Shown: positions 37,660-47,796 of the stretch, one piece after another
Position numbering within the stretch: the first letter of the stretch is position 1
Layout: each line of letters begins with the position of its first letter
NCBI RefSeq assembly: GCF_900187355.1
Contig: NZ_LT906451.1
Location: forward strand, 2,167,001-2,231,000
Direction: 5' to 3'
From: Legionella lansingensis
GTDB lineage: Bacteria; Pseudomonadota; Gammaproteobacteria; Legionellales; Legionellaceae
DNA: 64,000 nucleotides
The notes under the pieces: model-generated
What the model saw: only the letters and a program-made list of their open reading frames with translations
Told to the model about the DNA's origin: nothing
Database searches by the model: none
Program-made: the position numbers and the translations under genes

Positions 37660-37848
37660 TTAACTAGTCGCTGTCGCGAAATGACTGAAATACACTTTCT
37701 TTGTAATTACGTCACCTCCGCTTTGTAATTACGTCACTCCGCGAAAGCGGGGGATCCAGTATTGGCAAGGCTCTTCTGGACCCTCCGCTTTCGCGGAGGG
37801 TGACGATAAGTGTGTAAAATTTAATTTCGCGACAGCGACTAACTAAAC
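37660..37848. repeat. 189-bp nested palindrome with an internal direct repeat
   Basis: Outer arms TTAACTAGTCGCTGTCGCGAAAT (37660-37682, written in two parts: TTAACTAGTCG and CTGTCGCGAAAT) pair with ATTTCGCGACAGCGACTAA (about 37824-37842). The inner palindrome GTCACTCCGCGAAAGCGG pairs with the CCGCTTTCGCGGAGGGTGAC region across a loop near 37765-37780. A direct repeat of TTTGTAATTACGTCAC occurs on the left side (about 37698 and 37722). The gap 37653-37892 holds nothing else. Confidence 0.85.
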
Positions 37849-37892
37849 TACTTTGTTGTGGGATACACATCAAAGCAACACATTAGCAATGC

Positions 37893-38477
37893 CTACGAAA
37901 CTTTTTCCTCATCCGTATAAGGAAGAACCGTTACCTGTGTACCTACAGTGATAAACTCTTCATTCAACCATTTAGCAGCACTGGGTAGGACTCGTACACA
38001 ACCATGGCTGGAATTGGCGTAAGGTACGTCATAAGCGGCATGAATCGTGTATCCTTGGAAGAAGTACATGCAGTATGGCATTTTTGCCCCACCTGTGGTC
38101 TCTACAGGGTATTCTCCAGAGCGACATTCGATTCCTTTTTTGTTATAAACATGGAAGGTTCCAGTGACGGTACGGCATGACTCATTTGGATTTTCATCGC
38201 AAACGTCTTTACCACCAGAAGCACTGCCAGTCATTACTCGATTGCCATCTGCATCATAAGCTGCCCAGGCAAAGGCCTTAGGGTCAAATATGAATTGTTT
38301 ACGTCCAGTTGCTGGGGCTTTTACCGGGAAATACTCGCGACCACGCTTATCTTGTGTATAATGGGTAGTACGATGGACCATACCTACATCATCAGTGATA
38401 TAGCACGATTCATCGCAATACTGCATACAGCTCGTAAGCCCAAGACATAATAAGCCAACCCACAACAACTTATTCAT
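37893..38477 (-). CDS. YkuD L,D-transpeptidase lipoprotein, EnhA paralogue
   Basis: A 194-residue lipoprotein (lipobox LTSC, Cys17) with a YkuD domain ending in YTIHAAYDVPYANSSHGCVRV (catalytic His and Cys kept). The body, including the C-x4-G...CRTVTGTFH and KMPYCMYFFQG blocks, is very like EnhA at 14406-15137, so the two arose by duplication. It lacks the LysM-like part of EnhA. It is probably involved in peptidoglycan cross-linking or protein anchoring at the inner leaflet of the outer membrane. It is a single gene in this window, flanked by a palindromic repeat. Confidence 0.88.
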   Translation of the reverse strand: MNKLLWVGLLCLGLTSCMQYCDESCYITDDVGMVHRTTHYTQDKRGREYFPVKAPATGRKQFIFDPKAFAWAAYDADGNRVMTGSASGGKDVCDENPNESCRTVTGTFHVYNKKGIECRSGEYPVETTGGAKMPYCMYFFQGYTIHAAYDVPYANSSHGCVRVLPSAAKWLNEEFITVGTQVTVLPYTDEEKVS

Positions 38478-38589
38478 GATAACGCATTCTCTCTATTGGT
38501 TATTAACAGTAACATTTCTAAATACTTCCCAAAGCATATCCTATTTAAATCATTAAATCCTTATGTTGACATTGTCATCTTCTGCAAAA

Positions 38590-40263
38590 TTAATCCTTTA
38601 AGCGACGATATTTAATTCGAGAAGGTCTATCCGCTTCATCACCTAATCTTCGCCTTCTATCAGCCTCATAATCGGTGTAATTACCTTCAATAAAAACAAC
38701 CTGGGAGTCACCTTCAAAAGCCATTAAATGAGTACAAATTCGATCGAGAAACCAGCGATCGTGGGAAATGACAATCGCACAACCAGGAAAATTCAATATG
38801 GCTTCTTCTAGTGCTCTTAACGTTTCAACATCAAGATCATTACTTGGCTCATCAAGCAATATCACATTCGCCCCGCGTTTCAAAAGTTTGGCCAAATGCA
38901 CGCGATTGCGCTCGCCACCTGAAAGCTGTGACATTCTCTTTTGCTGATCGGCTCCTTTGAAGTTAAATCGTCCAACATAAGCACGGGAAGGCATCTGAAA
39001 AGAGCCTACCTGTATAATATCCTGATTATTGGAGATTTCTTCCCAGACTGTTTTGTTATCCTCGAGATGATCTCGCATTTGGTCCACATAAGCGAGATCG
39101 ACAGTTTCACCAATGCGAATGTCCCCACTATCAGGCGTTTCTTGTCCAGTAATCATTTTTAGAAACGTTGACTTACCAGCACCATTGGGACCAATGATCC
39201 CCAGAATTCCGCCTCTAGGCAACTGGAAACTTAAGTCATCGATTAACAGACGCTCCCCAAAAGCTTTACGTAAATGATGGGCCTCAATGACTAAATCACC
39301 TAAGCGCTCTCCTGGAGGAATGTATAGTTCATTGGTTTCATTGCGTTTTTGAAACTCTTTCGAACTCATTTCTTCAAAACGAGCCAGCCTTGCCTTGTTC
39401 TTGGCATGACGACCTTTGGGAGAAGTCCGCACCCATTCTAATTCAGCTTTAATAGCACGTTGATGGGCAGCTTGTTGTTTGTCCTCTAAGCTTAAGCGTG
39501 CTTCTTTTTGCTCAAGCCAGGACGTGTAATTTCCTTTATAAGGGATACCCTCGCCGCGATCGAGTTCTAGAATCCACTCAGCAGCATTATCAAGAAAATA
39601 CCTATCATGAGTGATGGCGACAACGGTACCACGAAACTCCTCCAAGTAGCGCTCGAGCCAAGCAACGCTTTCGGCATCTAAATGGTTGGTCGGTTCATCC
39701 AGCAATAACATATCCGGACTTGAGAGTAATAAGCGACATAAAGCAACTCGGCGGCGTTCTCCACCTGAAAGTTGATTAATTTTTGCATCCCAATCGGGTA
39801 AGCGAAGTGCATCAGCAGCAATATCTAATTTACGATCAAGATCCCAACCACCACAGGTTTCGATCTCATTCTGAAGCTCTCCCTGTTGGGCCAATAGCGC
39901 ATTCATTTCATCATCGCTCATGGGTTCTGCAAAACGCATGCTAATTTCATCAAACTGAGCTAGTTTGCTCTTGATTTCTGCAACACCTTCTTCAACAACC
40001 TCGCGAACTGTCTTAGCTAAATCCAATTGTGGTTCTTGCGCAAGATAACCAATCTTGATGCCAGGCTGTGGTCTTGCCTCCCCCTCATATTGCTGGTCAA
40101 CCCCTGCCATAATTCGCAATAAGGTGGACTTACCCGAACCATTTAAACCTAAGACACCAATTTTGGCGCCTGGGAAAAAACTTAAAGAAATGTCTTTCAA
40201 AATAAAGCGTTGGTTGTCAACGACTTTACTTACACGGTTCATAGTAAAAATATACTGCGACAT
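38590..40263 (-). CDS. ettA: Energy-dependent translational throttle protein EttA
   Basis: A 557-residue ABC-F protein with two ATPase domains: Walker A GLNGSGKST and GPNGAGKST, signatures LSGGERRRVALCRLL and LSGGERNRVHLAKLL. An arm insertion (ETCGGWDLD region) and the inter-domain linker are as in EttA. It binds the ribosomal E site and gates translation initiation by the ATP:ADP ratio. There are no membrane domains. It is downstream of tdh on the same strand with a 53-bp gap. Confidence 0.96.
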   Translation of the reverse strand: MSQYIFTMNRVSKVVDNQRFILKDISLSFFPGAKIGVLGLNGSGKSTLLRIMAGVDQQYEGEARPQPGIKIGYLAQEPQLDLAKTVREVVEEGVAEIKSKLAQFDEISMRFAEPMSDDEMNALLAQQGELQNEIETCGGWDLDRKLDIAADALRLPDWDAKINQLSGGERRRVALCRLLLSSPDMLLLDEPTNHLDAESVAWLERYLEEFRGTVVAITHDRYFLDNAAEWILELDRGEGIPYKGNYTSWLEQKEARLSLEDKQQAAHQRAIKAELEWVRTSPKGRHAKNKARLARFEEMSSKEFQKRNETNELYIPPGERLGDLVIEAHHLRKAFGERLLIDDLSFQLPRGGILGIIGPNGAGKSTFLKMITGQETPDSGDIRIGETVDLAYVDQMRDHLEDNKTVWEEISNNQDIIQVGSFQMPSRAYVGRFNFKGADQQKRMSQLSGGERNRVHLAKLLKRGANVILLDEPSNDLDVETLRALEEAILNFPGCAIVISHDRWFLDRICTHLMAFEGDSQVVFIEGNYTDYEADRRRRLGDEADRPSRIKYRRLKD

Positions 40264-40316
40264 AAAATGCTCCTCTTTAAAGCAAGGGCAGAAGGTAAAC
40301 CAATCAGCTTAATTTC

Positions 40317-41342
40317 TCAAGACCAATCAAGAATGACTTTACCTGATTGTCCAGATGCCATGATCTGAAAAGCCCGTTGGTAATCAGCTACGGGGAAATG
40401 ATGAGTGATTACTGGCTCTATATTCAAACCGCTTTGGAGCATCGTTATCATTTTGTACCATGTTTCAAACATTTCACGGCCATAGATTCCTTTTATCACT
40501 AGTCCTTTAAAAATGACCTGGTTCCAGTCGATGGCTGTTTCCTGAGGTGGGATACCCAACATGGCAATATGTCCCCCATGATTCATGACTTTTACCATGT
40601 CATTTAATGCCGTGGGGTTACCAGACATCTCTAGACCAACATCAAATCCTTCTGTCATTCCTAACTCACCCATAACATCCTTGACAGGTTGGTATTTGAC
40701 ATTGACCGCGCGCGTAACACCCATTTTGCGCGCTAAATCCAAGCGATAATCGTTAACATCAGTAATGACTACATGGCGAGCACCAATGTGACGCACAATA
40801 GCAGCAGCCATGATGCCAATTGGGCCAGCACCAGTGATTAAGACATCTTCACCAACAACATCAAAGGACAGTGCGCAATGGGTAGCATTACCTAAAGGAT
40901 CAAGAATAGCCGCCTGATCTCCTGTAATATTGTCAGGCAAAACAAGAACATTACTGGCCGGTATAGAAAGATACTCGGCAAAGCAACCGGGGCGATTAAC
41001 ACCTACCCCCTGAGTATTACGGCACAAATGACGTTTCCCGGCACGACAATTACGACACATACCACAGGTAATATGCCCTTCTCCCGAAACACGTTGCCCT
41101 ACTCTCAATCCTCTTACTTCTCGGCCAATTTCAACAATCTCTCCATAGAACTCATGACCCACAGCCATTGGAACAGGTATTGTTGCCTGTGCCCAATCGT
41201 CCCAAGAATAAATATGGATATCTGTTCCACAAATTGCGGTTTTATGAATTTTAATGAGAACATCATTCACCCCATACTCGGGTACAGGACTATCCTGCAT
41301 CCAAATTCCGGGCTCACGTTTAGCTTTCACTAATGATTTCAT
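40317..41342 (-). CDS. tdh: L-threonine 3-dehydrogenase
   Basis: A 341-residue zinc alcohol dehydrogenase-family enzyme oxidising threonine to 2-amino-3-ketobutyrate with NAD+. The catalytic zinc ligands are in [13 protein letters not shown] and GHEFYGEI. The structural zinc has four Cys in [15 protein letters not shown]. The NAD site is [16 protein letters not shown] (about residues 165-180). Normal length. The product feeds Kbl, encoded 50 bp upstream, so kbl-tdh is one operon for threonine breakdown to glycine and acetyl-CoA. Confidence 0.97.
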   Translation of the reverse strand: MKSLVKAKREPGIWMQDSPVPEYGVNDVLIKIHKTAICGTDIHIYSWDDWAQATIPVPMAVGHEFYGEIVEIGREVRGLRVGQRVSGEGHITCGMCRNCRAGKRHLCRNTQGVGVNRPGCFAEYLSIPASNVLVLPDNITGDQAAILDPLGNATHCALSFDVVGEDVLITGAGPIGIMAAAIVRHIGARHVVITDVNDYRLDLARKMGVTRAVNVKYQPVKDVMGELGMTEGFDVGLEMSGNPTALNDMVKVMNHGGHIAMLGIPPQETAIDWNQVIFKGLVIKGIYGREMFETWYKMITMLQSGLNIEPVITHHFPVADYQRAFQIMASGQSGKVILDWS

Positions 41343-41392
41343 GCACTTCCCCTGAAAGAGATTAATTACTTTAGATCAGTTGTTGCACTTGA

Positions 41393-42580
41393 CTAAGATA
41401 TTACACCAAGTTCTCTACCAACTTTTGCAAAAGCTTCCATTGCCTTATCAAGGTGCTCTAGTTCATGAGCTGCCGACATTTGCGTACGAATTCTTGCTTT
41501 ACCTTTGGGAACAACAGGATAGGAAAAACCGATCACATAAATGCCCTCATCCAACAAACGAGCTGCCATTCTTCCTGCTAATGCTGCATCACCTAGCATC
41601 ACTGGAATAATAGGATGCTCACCAGGAACAAGGTCAAAGCCAAGCTTTGTCATTCCATGGCGAAAATACTCACTGTTTCGCTTCAGTTTTTGCGCTAACT
41701 CATTACTACTTTGCAGCAAGTCTAGTACAGCAATAGACGTTTGAGCGATCATTGGTGCTAAGGTGTTTGAAAAGAGGTAGGGTCTTGAACGTTGACGTAG
41801 CCAATCAATGATCACCGCATTTGCCGCCGTGTAACCTCCCGATGCACCACCAAGCGCTTTACCTAATGTTCCTGTAATGATAGTAATTTTGTCCGCCACC
41901 CCACAATATTCTGGGGTACCACGCCCAGTATCCCCCATAAATCCGACAGCATGAGAGTCATCCACCATCACCATAGCATCATAGCGCTCTGCCAATTCGC
42001 AAATGGCTGGTAAATTAGCAATAATACCATCCATAGAAAAGACACCATCCGTTGCTATTAAACGGAACCGCGCTCCTTTAGAGGCCTTAAGCTGCTCTTC
42101 CAAATCCTTCATGTCATTGTTAGCATAACGGAATCTTTGGGCTTTACATAAACGAATACCATCAATGATACTCGCGTGATTTAAGGCATCACTAATGATG
42201 GCGTCCTCAGGTCCTAACAAGGTTTCAAATAATCCTGTGTTCGCATCGAAACAGGAGGAATACAGAATCGTGTCTTCCATGCCTAGAAAATGACTAATCT
42301 TTTTTTCTAATTCTTTATGGGGTGTTTGCGTACCACAGATAAAACGCACAGAGGCCATACCATAACCATACTTTTGTAAAGCCTTCTGCCCTTCAGCAAT
42401 GAGTACTGGATGGTTAGCAAGCCCCAAGTAATTATTTGCACACAAATTAATGACTTCATGTCCTTTTACTGTTATGGCAGCTTGTTGCTGACTAGCTATT
42501 ATACGTTCCCCTTTATATAACCCCTCACCCTTGAGTGCATCTAACTCGGATTGCAAGTACTCAGTAAATCGCGCAAGCAC
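41393..42580 (-). CDS. kbl: 2-amino-3-ketobutyrate CoA ligase (glycine C-acetyltransferase)
   Basis: A 395-residue PLP-dependent alpha-oxoamine synthase. The PLP lysine lies in [16 protein letters not shown] (about residue 242), with upstream [15 protein letters not shown] and [12 protein letters not shown]. It cleaves 2-amino-3-ketobutyrate with CoA to glycine and acetyl-CoA. It is the first gene of kbl-tdh. A large nested palindrome occupies its upstream region. Confidence 0.97.
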   Translation of the reverse strand: MLARFTEYLQSELDALKGEGLYKGERIIASQQQAAITVKGHEVINLCANNYLGLANHPVLIAEGQKALQKYGYGMASVRFICGTQTPHKELEKKISHFLGMEDTILYSSCFDANTGLFETLLGPEDAIISDALNHASIIDGIRLCKAQRFRYANNDMKDLEEQLKASKGARFRLIATDGVFSMDGIIANLPAICELAERYDAMVMVDDSHAVGFMGDTGRGTPEYCGVADKITIITGTLGKALGGASGGYTAANAVIIDWLRQRSRPYLFSNTLAPMIAQTSIAVLDLLQSSNELAQKLKRNSEYFRHGMTKLGFDLVPGEHPIIPVMLGDAALAGRMAARLLDEGIYVIGFSYPVVPKGKARIRTQMSAAHELEHLDKAMEAFAKVGRELGVIS

Positions 42581-42668
42581 ATTCGTCTCCTTAAGGTTCC
42601 TTTGAATAGCAAAAGCAACAATGATAACAAATTTTACACAGCTCCACCATGAAATCCCTCATCCAGTT

Positions 42669-42872
42669 ATTCCCGGTGAGAAATACTGAGAAATCCTCTC
42701 ATTTTTTTTGATCTCTCGGAGTCTCCTTGGCTCCGACTGGGTTTCAGGACGTTGCGCACACGGACGTGCGCACCGACCGCAGGACGCGGTTTTTCCTGAA
42801 ATCCAGTCGGAGCCAAGGAGACTCTTACTTCGATCTCAAAATGAGAGGATTTCTCAGTATTTTTCACCGGTA
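42669..42872. repeat. 204-bp nested palindrome between kbl and the PCMT gene
   Basis: Three nested inverted pairs. Outer: CCGGTGAGAAATACTGAGAA (42674 on) against TTCTCAGTATTTTTCACCGG (ending 42870), about 36 paired bases. Middle: GAGTCTCCTTGGCTCCGACT (42719) against AGTCGGAGCCAAGGAGACTC (about 42804-42823), with TTTCAGGA against TCCTGAAA. Inner: GCGCAC against GTGCGC. The middle pair is shifted relative to the outer centre, which suggests stepwise insertion. The interval 42581-42998 holds no gene. Confidence 0.9.
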
Positions 42873-42998
42873 ATTTACACTTGAGCAATCGCACCTTTTA
42901 TCAATTCTTGCTAAAATCCCCACAACGTTTTAACCTACATATACCTTTTTCGAATGAGTTTTAGAAAAGGTCTATTCAAAGTGATGGTGAGTCCCCAA

Positions 42999-43652
42999 AT
43001 GACTAGTCAAAATGCACGAATTAACATGATCAAACAGCAACTTCGCACCGGTGATGTTCTGGATGAAACCATTCTTTCTCTTTATGATGAGTTACCTCGT
43101 CATGAATTTGTGCCTCATAACATGCAGCATTTTGCTTATTCCGATATGCAAATTCCATTAGCACACAATCAACGCATGATGACTCCATTAGAAGAGAGTA
43201 GCTTGCTACAAGCTTTGAATCTTAAAAAAAATGAACTCGTGCTGGAGGTTGGTACAGGCACTGGTTTTTTGACAGCATTGTTAAGCAAACTTTGCAAAAA
43301 AGTCATTAGTATCGACTATTTCTCTGATTTTACTAACAACGCCAAACGTAAATTGCACGATCACAATTGTACCAATGTCGAGTTGATTACTGGTGATGCC
43401 TGTCGTGGTTGGCTTGATAAAGCTCCCTATGATGTTATGGTATTTACAGGTGCCATTGAAAAAATTAACGATACTCAACGCTTACAACTTTTACCGGGCG
43501 GGAGATTATTTGCCATTGTAGGCAAAGAACCTGTAATGCAAGGTCAACTTCATCGTTTACATCACGATGGCACATGGCACGCGAGAGAATTATTTGAAAC
43601 CCACATCCCTCCTTTAATTGATAAATTAAAACCGAAAGAATTTGTTTTCTAG
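42999..43652 (+). CDS. Protein-L-isoaspartate O-methyltransferase-type enzyme
   Basis: A 217-residue PCMT-family methyltransferase. The N-terminus is MTSQNARINMIKQQLRTGDVLDE, then PRHEFVPHNMQHFAYSD. Motif I is VLEVGTGTGFLTALL (about residues 80-94), with acidic strand VISIDYF. It repairs isoaspartyl residues in damaged proteins if active. The start at 42999 is chosen for its GGTGAG site 6 bp upstream; ATG 42984 is an alternative. It is directly followed by tolC (11 bp), the order commonly seen in Legionella relatives. The C-terminal half is more divergent from E. coli Pcm. Confidence 0.85.
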   Translation: MTSQNARINMIKQQLRTGDVLDETILSLYDELPRHEFVPHNMQHFAYSDMQIPLAHNQRMMTPLEESSLLQALNLKKNELVLEVGTGTGFLTALLSKLCKKVISIDYFSDFTNNAKRKLHDHNCTNVELITGDACRGWLDKAPYDVMVFTGAIEKINDTQRLQLLPGGRLFAIVGKEPVMQGQLHRLHHDGTWHARELFETHIPPLIDKLKPKEFVF

Positions 43653-43663
43653 GACAAGCTGGT

Positions 43664-45085
43664 ATGAAAAAAACGCTTTTGTGCTTGATACTTACTGTTA
43701 GTTTATCCCCTTTTGTACATGCCACTGACCTTATGGATATCTATCTGCAAGCACTAGAAAACGATCCGACATTTAAGCAGGCATACAGTACTTATATGTC
43801 TAATACAGAAGCTATTCCGCAAGCTCGAGCAGCTTTATACCCCCAATTAACTGTAAGTGGTCAAGCTTCACGCAATATCGAAAGTGTTAGAGCTGCAGGT
43901 GCTTCGGTTGCAGCCACTTATAATAGCAATCAATGGACAGTAACCACTTCGCAGGCTGTATTTAATTACCAAGCTTGGTCTCAGGTTCAACAGGCAAAGG
44001 ATTCTGTCAAAGCAGCACAAGCAACCTTTAATGATGCCGCTCAAGATTTAATCCTGCGAACTGCAAAAGCGTATTTTGACGTTTTGCTTGCCAGAGATAC
44101 CCTCAACTTTGCCGAAGCAAAAAAACGCGCAAACAAACGACAATTCGAACAGGCAGAACAACGTTTCAAAGTGGGCTTGGATGCTATCACTTCTGTCTAT
44201 GAGGCAAAAGCTGCCTATGACCAATCGGTGGCTGAAGTCATTTCAGCAAGAAATAATCAAATTAATAGGAATGAAGATTTACGCAAGCTCACAAACCATA
44301 TCTATGAACATTTATCACCTTTACGCGATAGTACTATTCCTCTGATTAAACCTGAACCAGATAACGCCGATGAGTGGGTAAATACGGGGTTGCTGCAAAA
44401 TTATAAACTTTTTTCAGCAAAATACAGTCTACAAGCAGCACGCGAAAATATTAAAGTCCAAGCAGCGGGTAACTGGCCCACCTTCGCTATTCAGGGTAAT
44501 GCACAACAGATCAATAACCAAGCGCCCCCTTCTTTTTTCATCCCGTCGAGGCAGTCTACAGCCAATATTGCCATAGCCATGAATTTTCCTGTCGTACAAG
44601 GCGGATTGGTACAATCCCAGACTCGCCAGGCACAATTCAACTTCCAGACATCAAGTCAAGAACTTGAGCAAGTTTATAGGGATGTTGTAGTCAATAGTCG
44701 CATTGCTTTCAACACGATCATCGATGGGATCAGTAAAGTTAAAGCAGACAGGCAAACCATCATTTCACAACAAAACTCTTTGGAGAGCACCGAAGCTCAA
44801 TTCCAAGTTGGAACGCGCACCATGGTGGACGTTGTCAATGCGCAACAACGCCTCTTTGAAGCACAAGAGCAACTTGCTCGTGATCAATACGGCTTAATTA
44901 ATGCCATATTAAACTTAAAGTATCTTGCAGGAACATTGAATGTTAATGATCTTGAAGAGATTAACTCATGGTTAGCGACAACCAGAGTATCCTCTTTTCC
45001 ACCGCAAAGCACTAGAGCCAAGAAAAAAGTAGTAGTGAAACCTGCGGTTAAGGCTGTAGTCGTCAAGACCGATATTACGAAATAG
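43664..45085 (+). CDS. tolC: Outer membrane channel protein TolC
   Basis: A 473-residue TolC-family protein with signal peptide (cleavage after VHA) and mature TDLMDIYLQALENDPTFKQA, the typical TolC beginning. Two internal OEP repeats of helical hairpins alternate with short beta strands. The C-terminus has a Lys/Val-rich tail (about residues 450-473). It forms the trimeric exit duct for RND pumps and type I secretion. It follows the PCMT gene by 11 bp; the next gene starts 21 bp downstream, so the three may be one transcript. Confidence 0.93.
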   Translation: MKKTLLCLILTVSLSPFVHATDLMDIYLQALENDPTFKQAYSTYMSNTEAIPQARAALYPQLTVSGQASRNIESVRAAGASVAATYNSNQWTVTTSQAVFNYQAWSQVQQAKDSVKAAQATFNDAAQDLILRTAKAYFDVLLARDTLNFAEAKKRANKRQFEQAEQRFKVGLDAITSVYEAKAAYDQSVAEVISARNNQINRNEDLRKLTNHIYEHLSPLRDSTIPLIKPEPDNADEWVNTGLLQNYKLFSAKYSLQAARENIKVQAAGNWPTFAIQGNAQQINNQAPPSFFIPSRQSTANIAIAMNFPVVQGGLVQSQTRQAQFNFQTSSQELEQVYRDVVVNSRIAFNTIIDGISKVKADRQTIISQQNSLESTEAQFQVGTRTMVDVVNAQQRLFEAQEQLARDQYGLINAILNLKYLAGTLNVNDLEEINSWLATTRVSSFPPQSTRAKKKVVVKPAVKAVVVKTDITK

Positions 45086-45106
45086 TTTAAAAGCAAAAGG
45101 GATTTC

Positions 45107-47488
45107 ATGCATTGTTTTACTCACAAGCTGTCTTTTTTAAGTCTTTCCCTATTACTTGCTAATTCAACAGTGCATGCTGAATTCAGCCCTAGGGCTTTTC
45201 CTTTCATGCCTCGTATCTTGAGTGAAGGTTTTTTTGGTGATAATACCCTTGGTGAAGCCGACGCCATATTACCACTTTATGGGAATCACGATAGTATTTT
45301 GTACATTGATGGCTTAGGTAAGACAGGCAGTGATAATGGTCATTTGGGAAGTATTGGTGGTGGGTATCGCGGCATTCGTAATGATATCTTTTTATGGGGT
45401 GCATATGTCTTTGGTGACTTTAACCGCACAACCCGAGGTCCTCATTTCCCTGTAGTCAATCCGGGATTGGAATTTATGACCAATCTTTGGGACATCCATG
45501 TCAATGGTTATTTCCCAACCTCACCAAAACAAAAAGTAGAAGCCACATTTTTAGGTGAGCAACTTGGGACGACGCAATACATTAGCTTTGCCGGCCACAA
45601 CCAGTTTGATAATTTAGTGAATTTAGTGGAAGAAGTTGGTAATGGCGTCGACGGTGAAATAGGGTTAACGTTACCAGCAGCCAAGAACATTCGTTTATAC
45701 ACTGGCGGTTATCATTTCTCCTTTAAGGAAGCACAGGATATCAATGGTGTTATCGGTGGTGTAGAAATGCCGCTTAATAGGTATTTTACTGTTTCTGTTC
45801 GTGACAGTTATGACCGAGTACAAAAAAATACCGCCCAAGTAACCATCCGCCTCACATTAGGTGGCATGGATAAGAGTGAGTCTTCTAATATCCATGATCG
45901 CTTATTAGACCCCATTCCAAGGCATTTAGGCACCTGGGATACGGGTTCTGGCATTCCCAGTCAGCAGGCTTATATCGATACTGGTGTTCGTGTACTGACC
46001 CGAGGCAATATTTGGTTTTTCAGCGGCGCTGGCATCCCGTTTGATGCTGCCAATGGCTTTAGCAATTGTACCTTTGAAAACAATTGCCTCGATACCTCAT
46101 TTACTCAACTAACCATCGATGCCATCGACAATCTTTCGCCCGGTGCCAACCTTTATCTTGGTCCTGGTACCTACAACACCCAGAGTGGCACGTCCTCTTT
46201 TGCTTCAGCTTTTGCTCCACATGCTAGCTTATTATTATTGCCTTCTCCGCTTATATTGAACGAGAGACAATCCATTTACGGACGAAGTGGCGATTTTTCT
46301 GTGAGGCAGTTACAGGTAGTAACAGGTACTTTTATTCTTACGGGCGATAACACTTATGATTCTATTTTTTTATTAAATGATGATGGGCAATACACTAATG
46401 GTCTTATTATCGCTGGTTCAGTGAAAATCTCCAATTCAGCCATTGGTGCAAACAGTTCTTCTCTTGGATTTAGGACAGCGGTCTCTATTGAAGAACCCCT
46501 TGATGTCCCTCCCATTAATGTCACTATTGAAAACAGTCAAATAAACGCTTTTACAAATGACGGCAGCACAGCAACCGGCGTGTTTATTGGAACTACACGC
46601 CCAACGAGCAGGGTTAATCTTATTAATGACATCATTTCAATCAATGCAACGCGACAAACAGCAGGTACTATCACGGGTCGGGGAATATTTGTTAATCAAA
46701 GTGAAAATATCACCCTATCGAACTCACAAGTTAATGTTCAAGTGAATCATTCTGCAGGACAAGATGCTATCGCTGAAGGGGTACGCGTTGAGCAAGGCAG
46801 TGTCACCCTAGAAAATTCCACACTGAGCGTTAATTCCACTAGCCTTGGTGGGACAAGCAGCTCAGCTGATGCTGTAGGTCTTTTAGTCGATGATCCCACT
46901 GATGAATCATTGTCTACCGTTACAACCCGCCAAACTCGAATTAATACCACGGCCGAAGCAGCAGGAACCGCTACAGCCACTGGCATACGGATAAGAGGCT
47001 TCATTAACACCGAAACAGGACGAAGAGCAACTCTATTCTTTACAGGCATCCGATTAAATAGCCAAGCATCCGCAGATCTTAATAGTACTGCTCAAGGGAT
47101 TAGTGCAGCTGCAGCCGAAATCCAAGAAATCTTAAATAATGTAAATATGCCAGTTAGCTCTTATTTCACAGCTACAGCATCCTCTCCTGATACGGCATCA
47201 GCTGTGGGAGTTGTGTTAGAGATAGAGGGCCGATTTAATAATATTACAAGTATAGAGAAACTTGCTGCTAACAGGCGAGATTATTATTCCGTTTCAGCTC
47301 TAAATACAACCTCATCCACAGCAACTGGTTTTTTTGCAAATCTGGACAGTACAGCTGTACTAACTAATCCTAGCATTGTGACCCAAGCTACCAATAGTAA
47401 TGCATTCTTAACTGGATCAAATGAGAGTCAAATTTTTGTTTGTGGAATATTTAGCCTCATAACGAATGGTTGCCAGTTTGGGGTTTAA
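45107..47488 (+). CDS. Inverse-autotransporter-like surface protein with beta-helix passenger
   Basis: A 793-residue protein with a signal peptide (cleavage near VHA-E). Residues about 30-270 are amphipathic beta strands resembling an inverse autotransporter (intimin/invasin) barrel: GGGYRGI, WGAYVFGDFNR, NPGLEFM, VNGYFP and a closing ITIRLTLGG-like strand. A linker (DPIPRHLGTWDTGSG) follows. From about residue 330 on there is a Ser/Thr/Asn-rich passenger with repeated short strands (IENSQI, LSNSQVNV, LENSTLSVN), characteristic of a right-handed parallel beta-helix. A C-terminal Cys pair (CGIF..NGCQF) is present. It lacks the Ig-like domains usual in intimins. The assignment is by pattern; a helper domain such as LysM is not seen. 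Confidence 0.7.
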   Translation: MHCFTHKLSFLSLSLLLANSTVHAEFSPRAFPFMPRILSEGFFGDNTLGEADAILPLYGNHDSILYIDGLGKTGSDNGHLGSIGGGYRGIRNDIFLWGAYVFGDFNRTTRGPHFPVVNPGLEFMTNLWDIHVNGYFPTSPKQKVEATFLGEQLGTTQYISFAGHNQFDNLVNLVEEVGNGVDGEIGLTLPAAKNIRLYTGGYHFSFKEAQDINGVIGGVEMPLNRYFTVSVRDSYDRVQKNTAQVTIRLTLGGMDKSESSNIHDRLLDPIPRHLGTWDTGSGIPSQQAYIDTGVRVLTRGNIWFFSGAGIPFDAANGFSNCTFENNCLDTSFTQLTIDAIDNLSPGANLYLGPGTYNTQSGTSSFASAFAPHASLLLLPSPLILNERQSIYGRSGDFSVRQLQVVTGTFILTGDNTYDSIFLLNDDGQYTNGLIIAGSVKISNSAIGANSSSLGFRTAVSIEEPLDVPPINVTIENSQINAFTNDGSTATGVFIGTTRPTSRVNLINDIISINATRQTAGTITGRGIFVNQSENITLSNSQVNVQVNHSAGQDAIAEGVRVEQGSVTLENSTLSVNSTSLGGTSSSADAVGLLVDDPTDESLSTVTTRQTRINTTAEAAGTATATGIRIRGFINTETGRRATLFFTGIRLNSQASADLNSTAQGISAAAAEIQEILNNVNMPVSSYFTATASSPDTASAVGVVLEIEGRFNNITSIEKLAANRRDYYSVSALNTTSSTATGFFANLDSTAVLTNPSIVTQATNSNAFLTGSNESQIFVCGIFSLITNGCQFGV

Positions 47489-47560
47489 AATACTCGATAA
47501 GATAACTTGCTTGGGATGTTGGCCTACTTTTCTTTTTTGTCAACCGCCTGTTGATATAGA

Positions 47561-47714
47561 GTGCGATTAAAAGTGCGGTTTTTTTATTTAAAGTTTTATT
47601 TTCAATAATTCTCGACGTCCCGCGGCTTGACCGCGGGATCCAGTGATCTTGAAGATTCATGGACCTCGCGGTCAAGCTGCTGGGCGTCGGCCAAGAAAAC
47701 CGCACTTTAATCAC
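47561..47714. repeat. Nested palindrome downstream of the surface protein
   Basis: Outer arms GATTAAAAGTGCGGTTTTTT (47565) and AAAACCGCACTTTAATC (47696-47712). Inner copies of the GC core: CGACGTCCCGCGGCTTGACC (47613) pairing with the CGCGGTCAAG..TGGGCGTCG half (about 47667-47689), with some decay. The 307-bp gap 47489-47796 contains this repeat and the ttcA upstream region only. The T-rich outer arm could end transcription from the upstream gene. Confidence 0.8.
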
Positions 47715-47796
47715 ACCCCATTGATATAGCTGTTAAGGTAATGAAGTAAAATTTACGATAAACTTGCTCTTTTAAGTCATTACCAGGTTGTAACAT

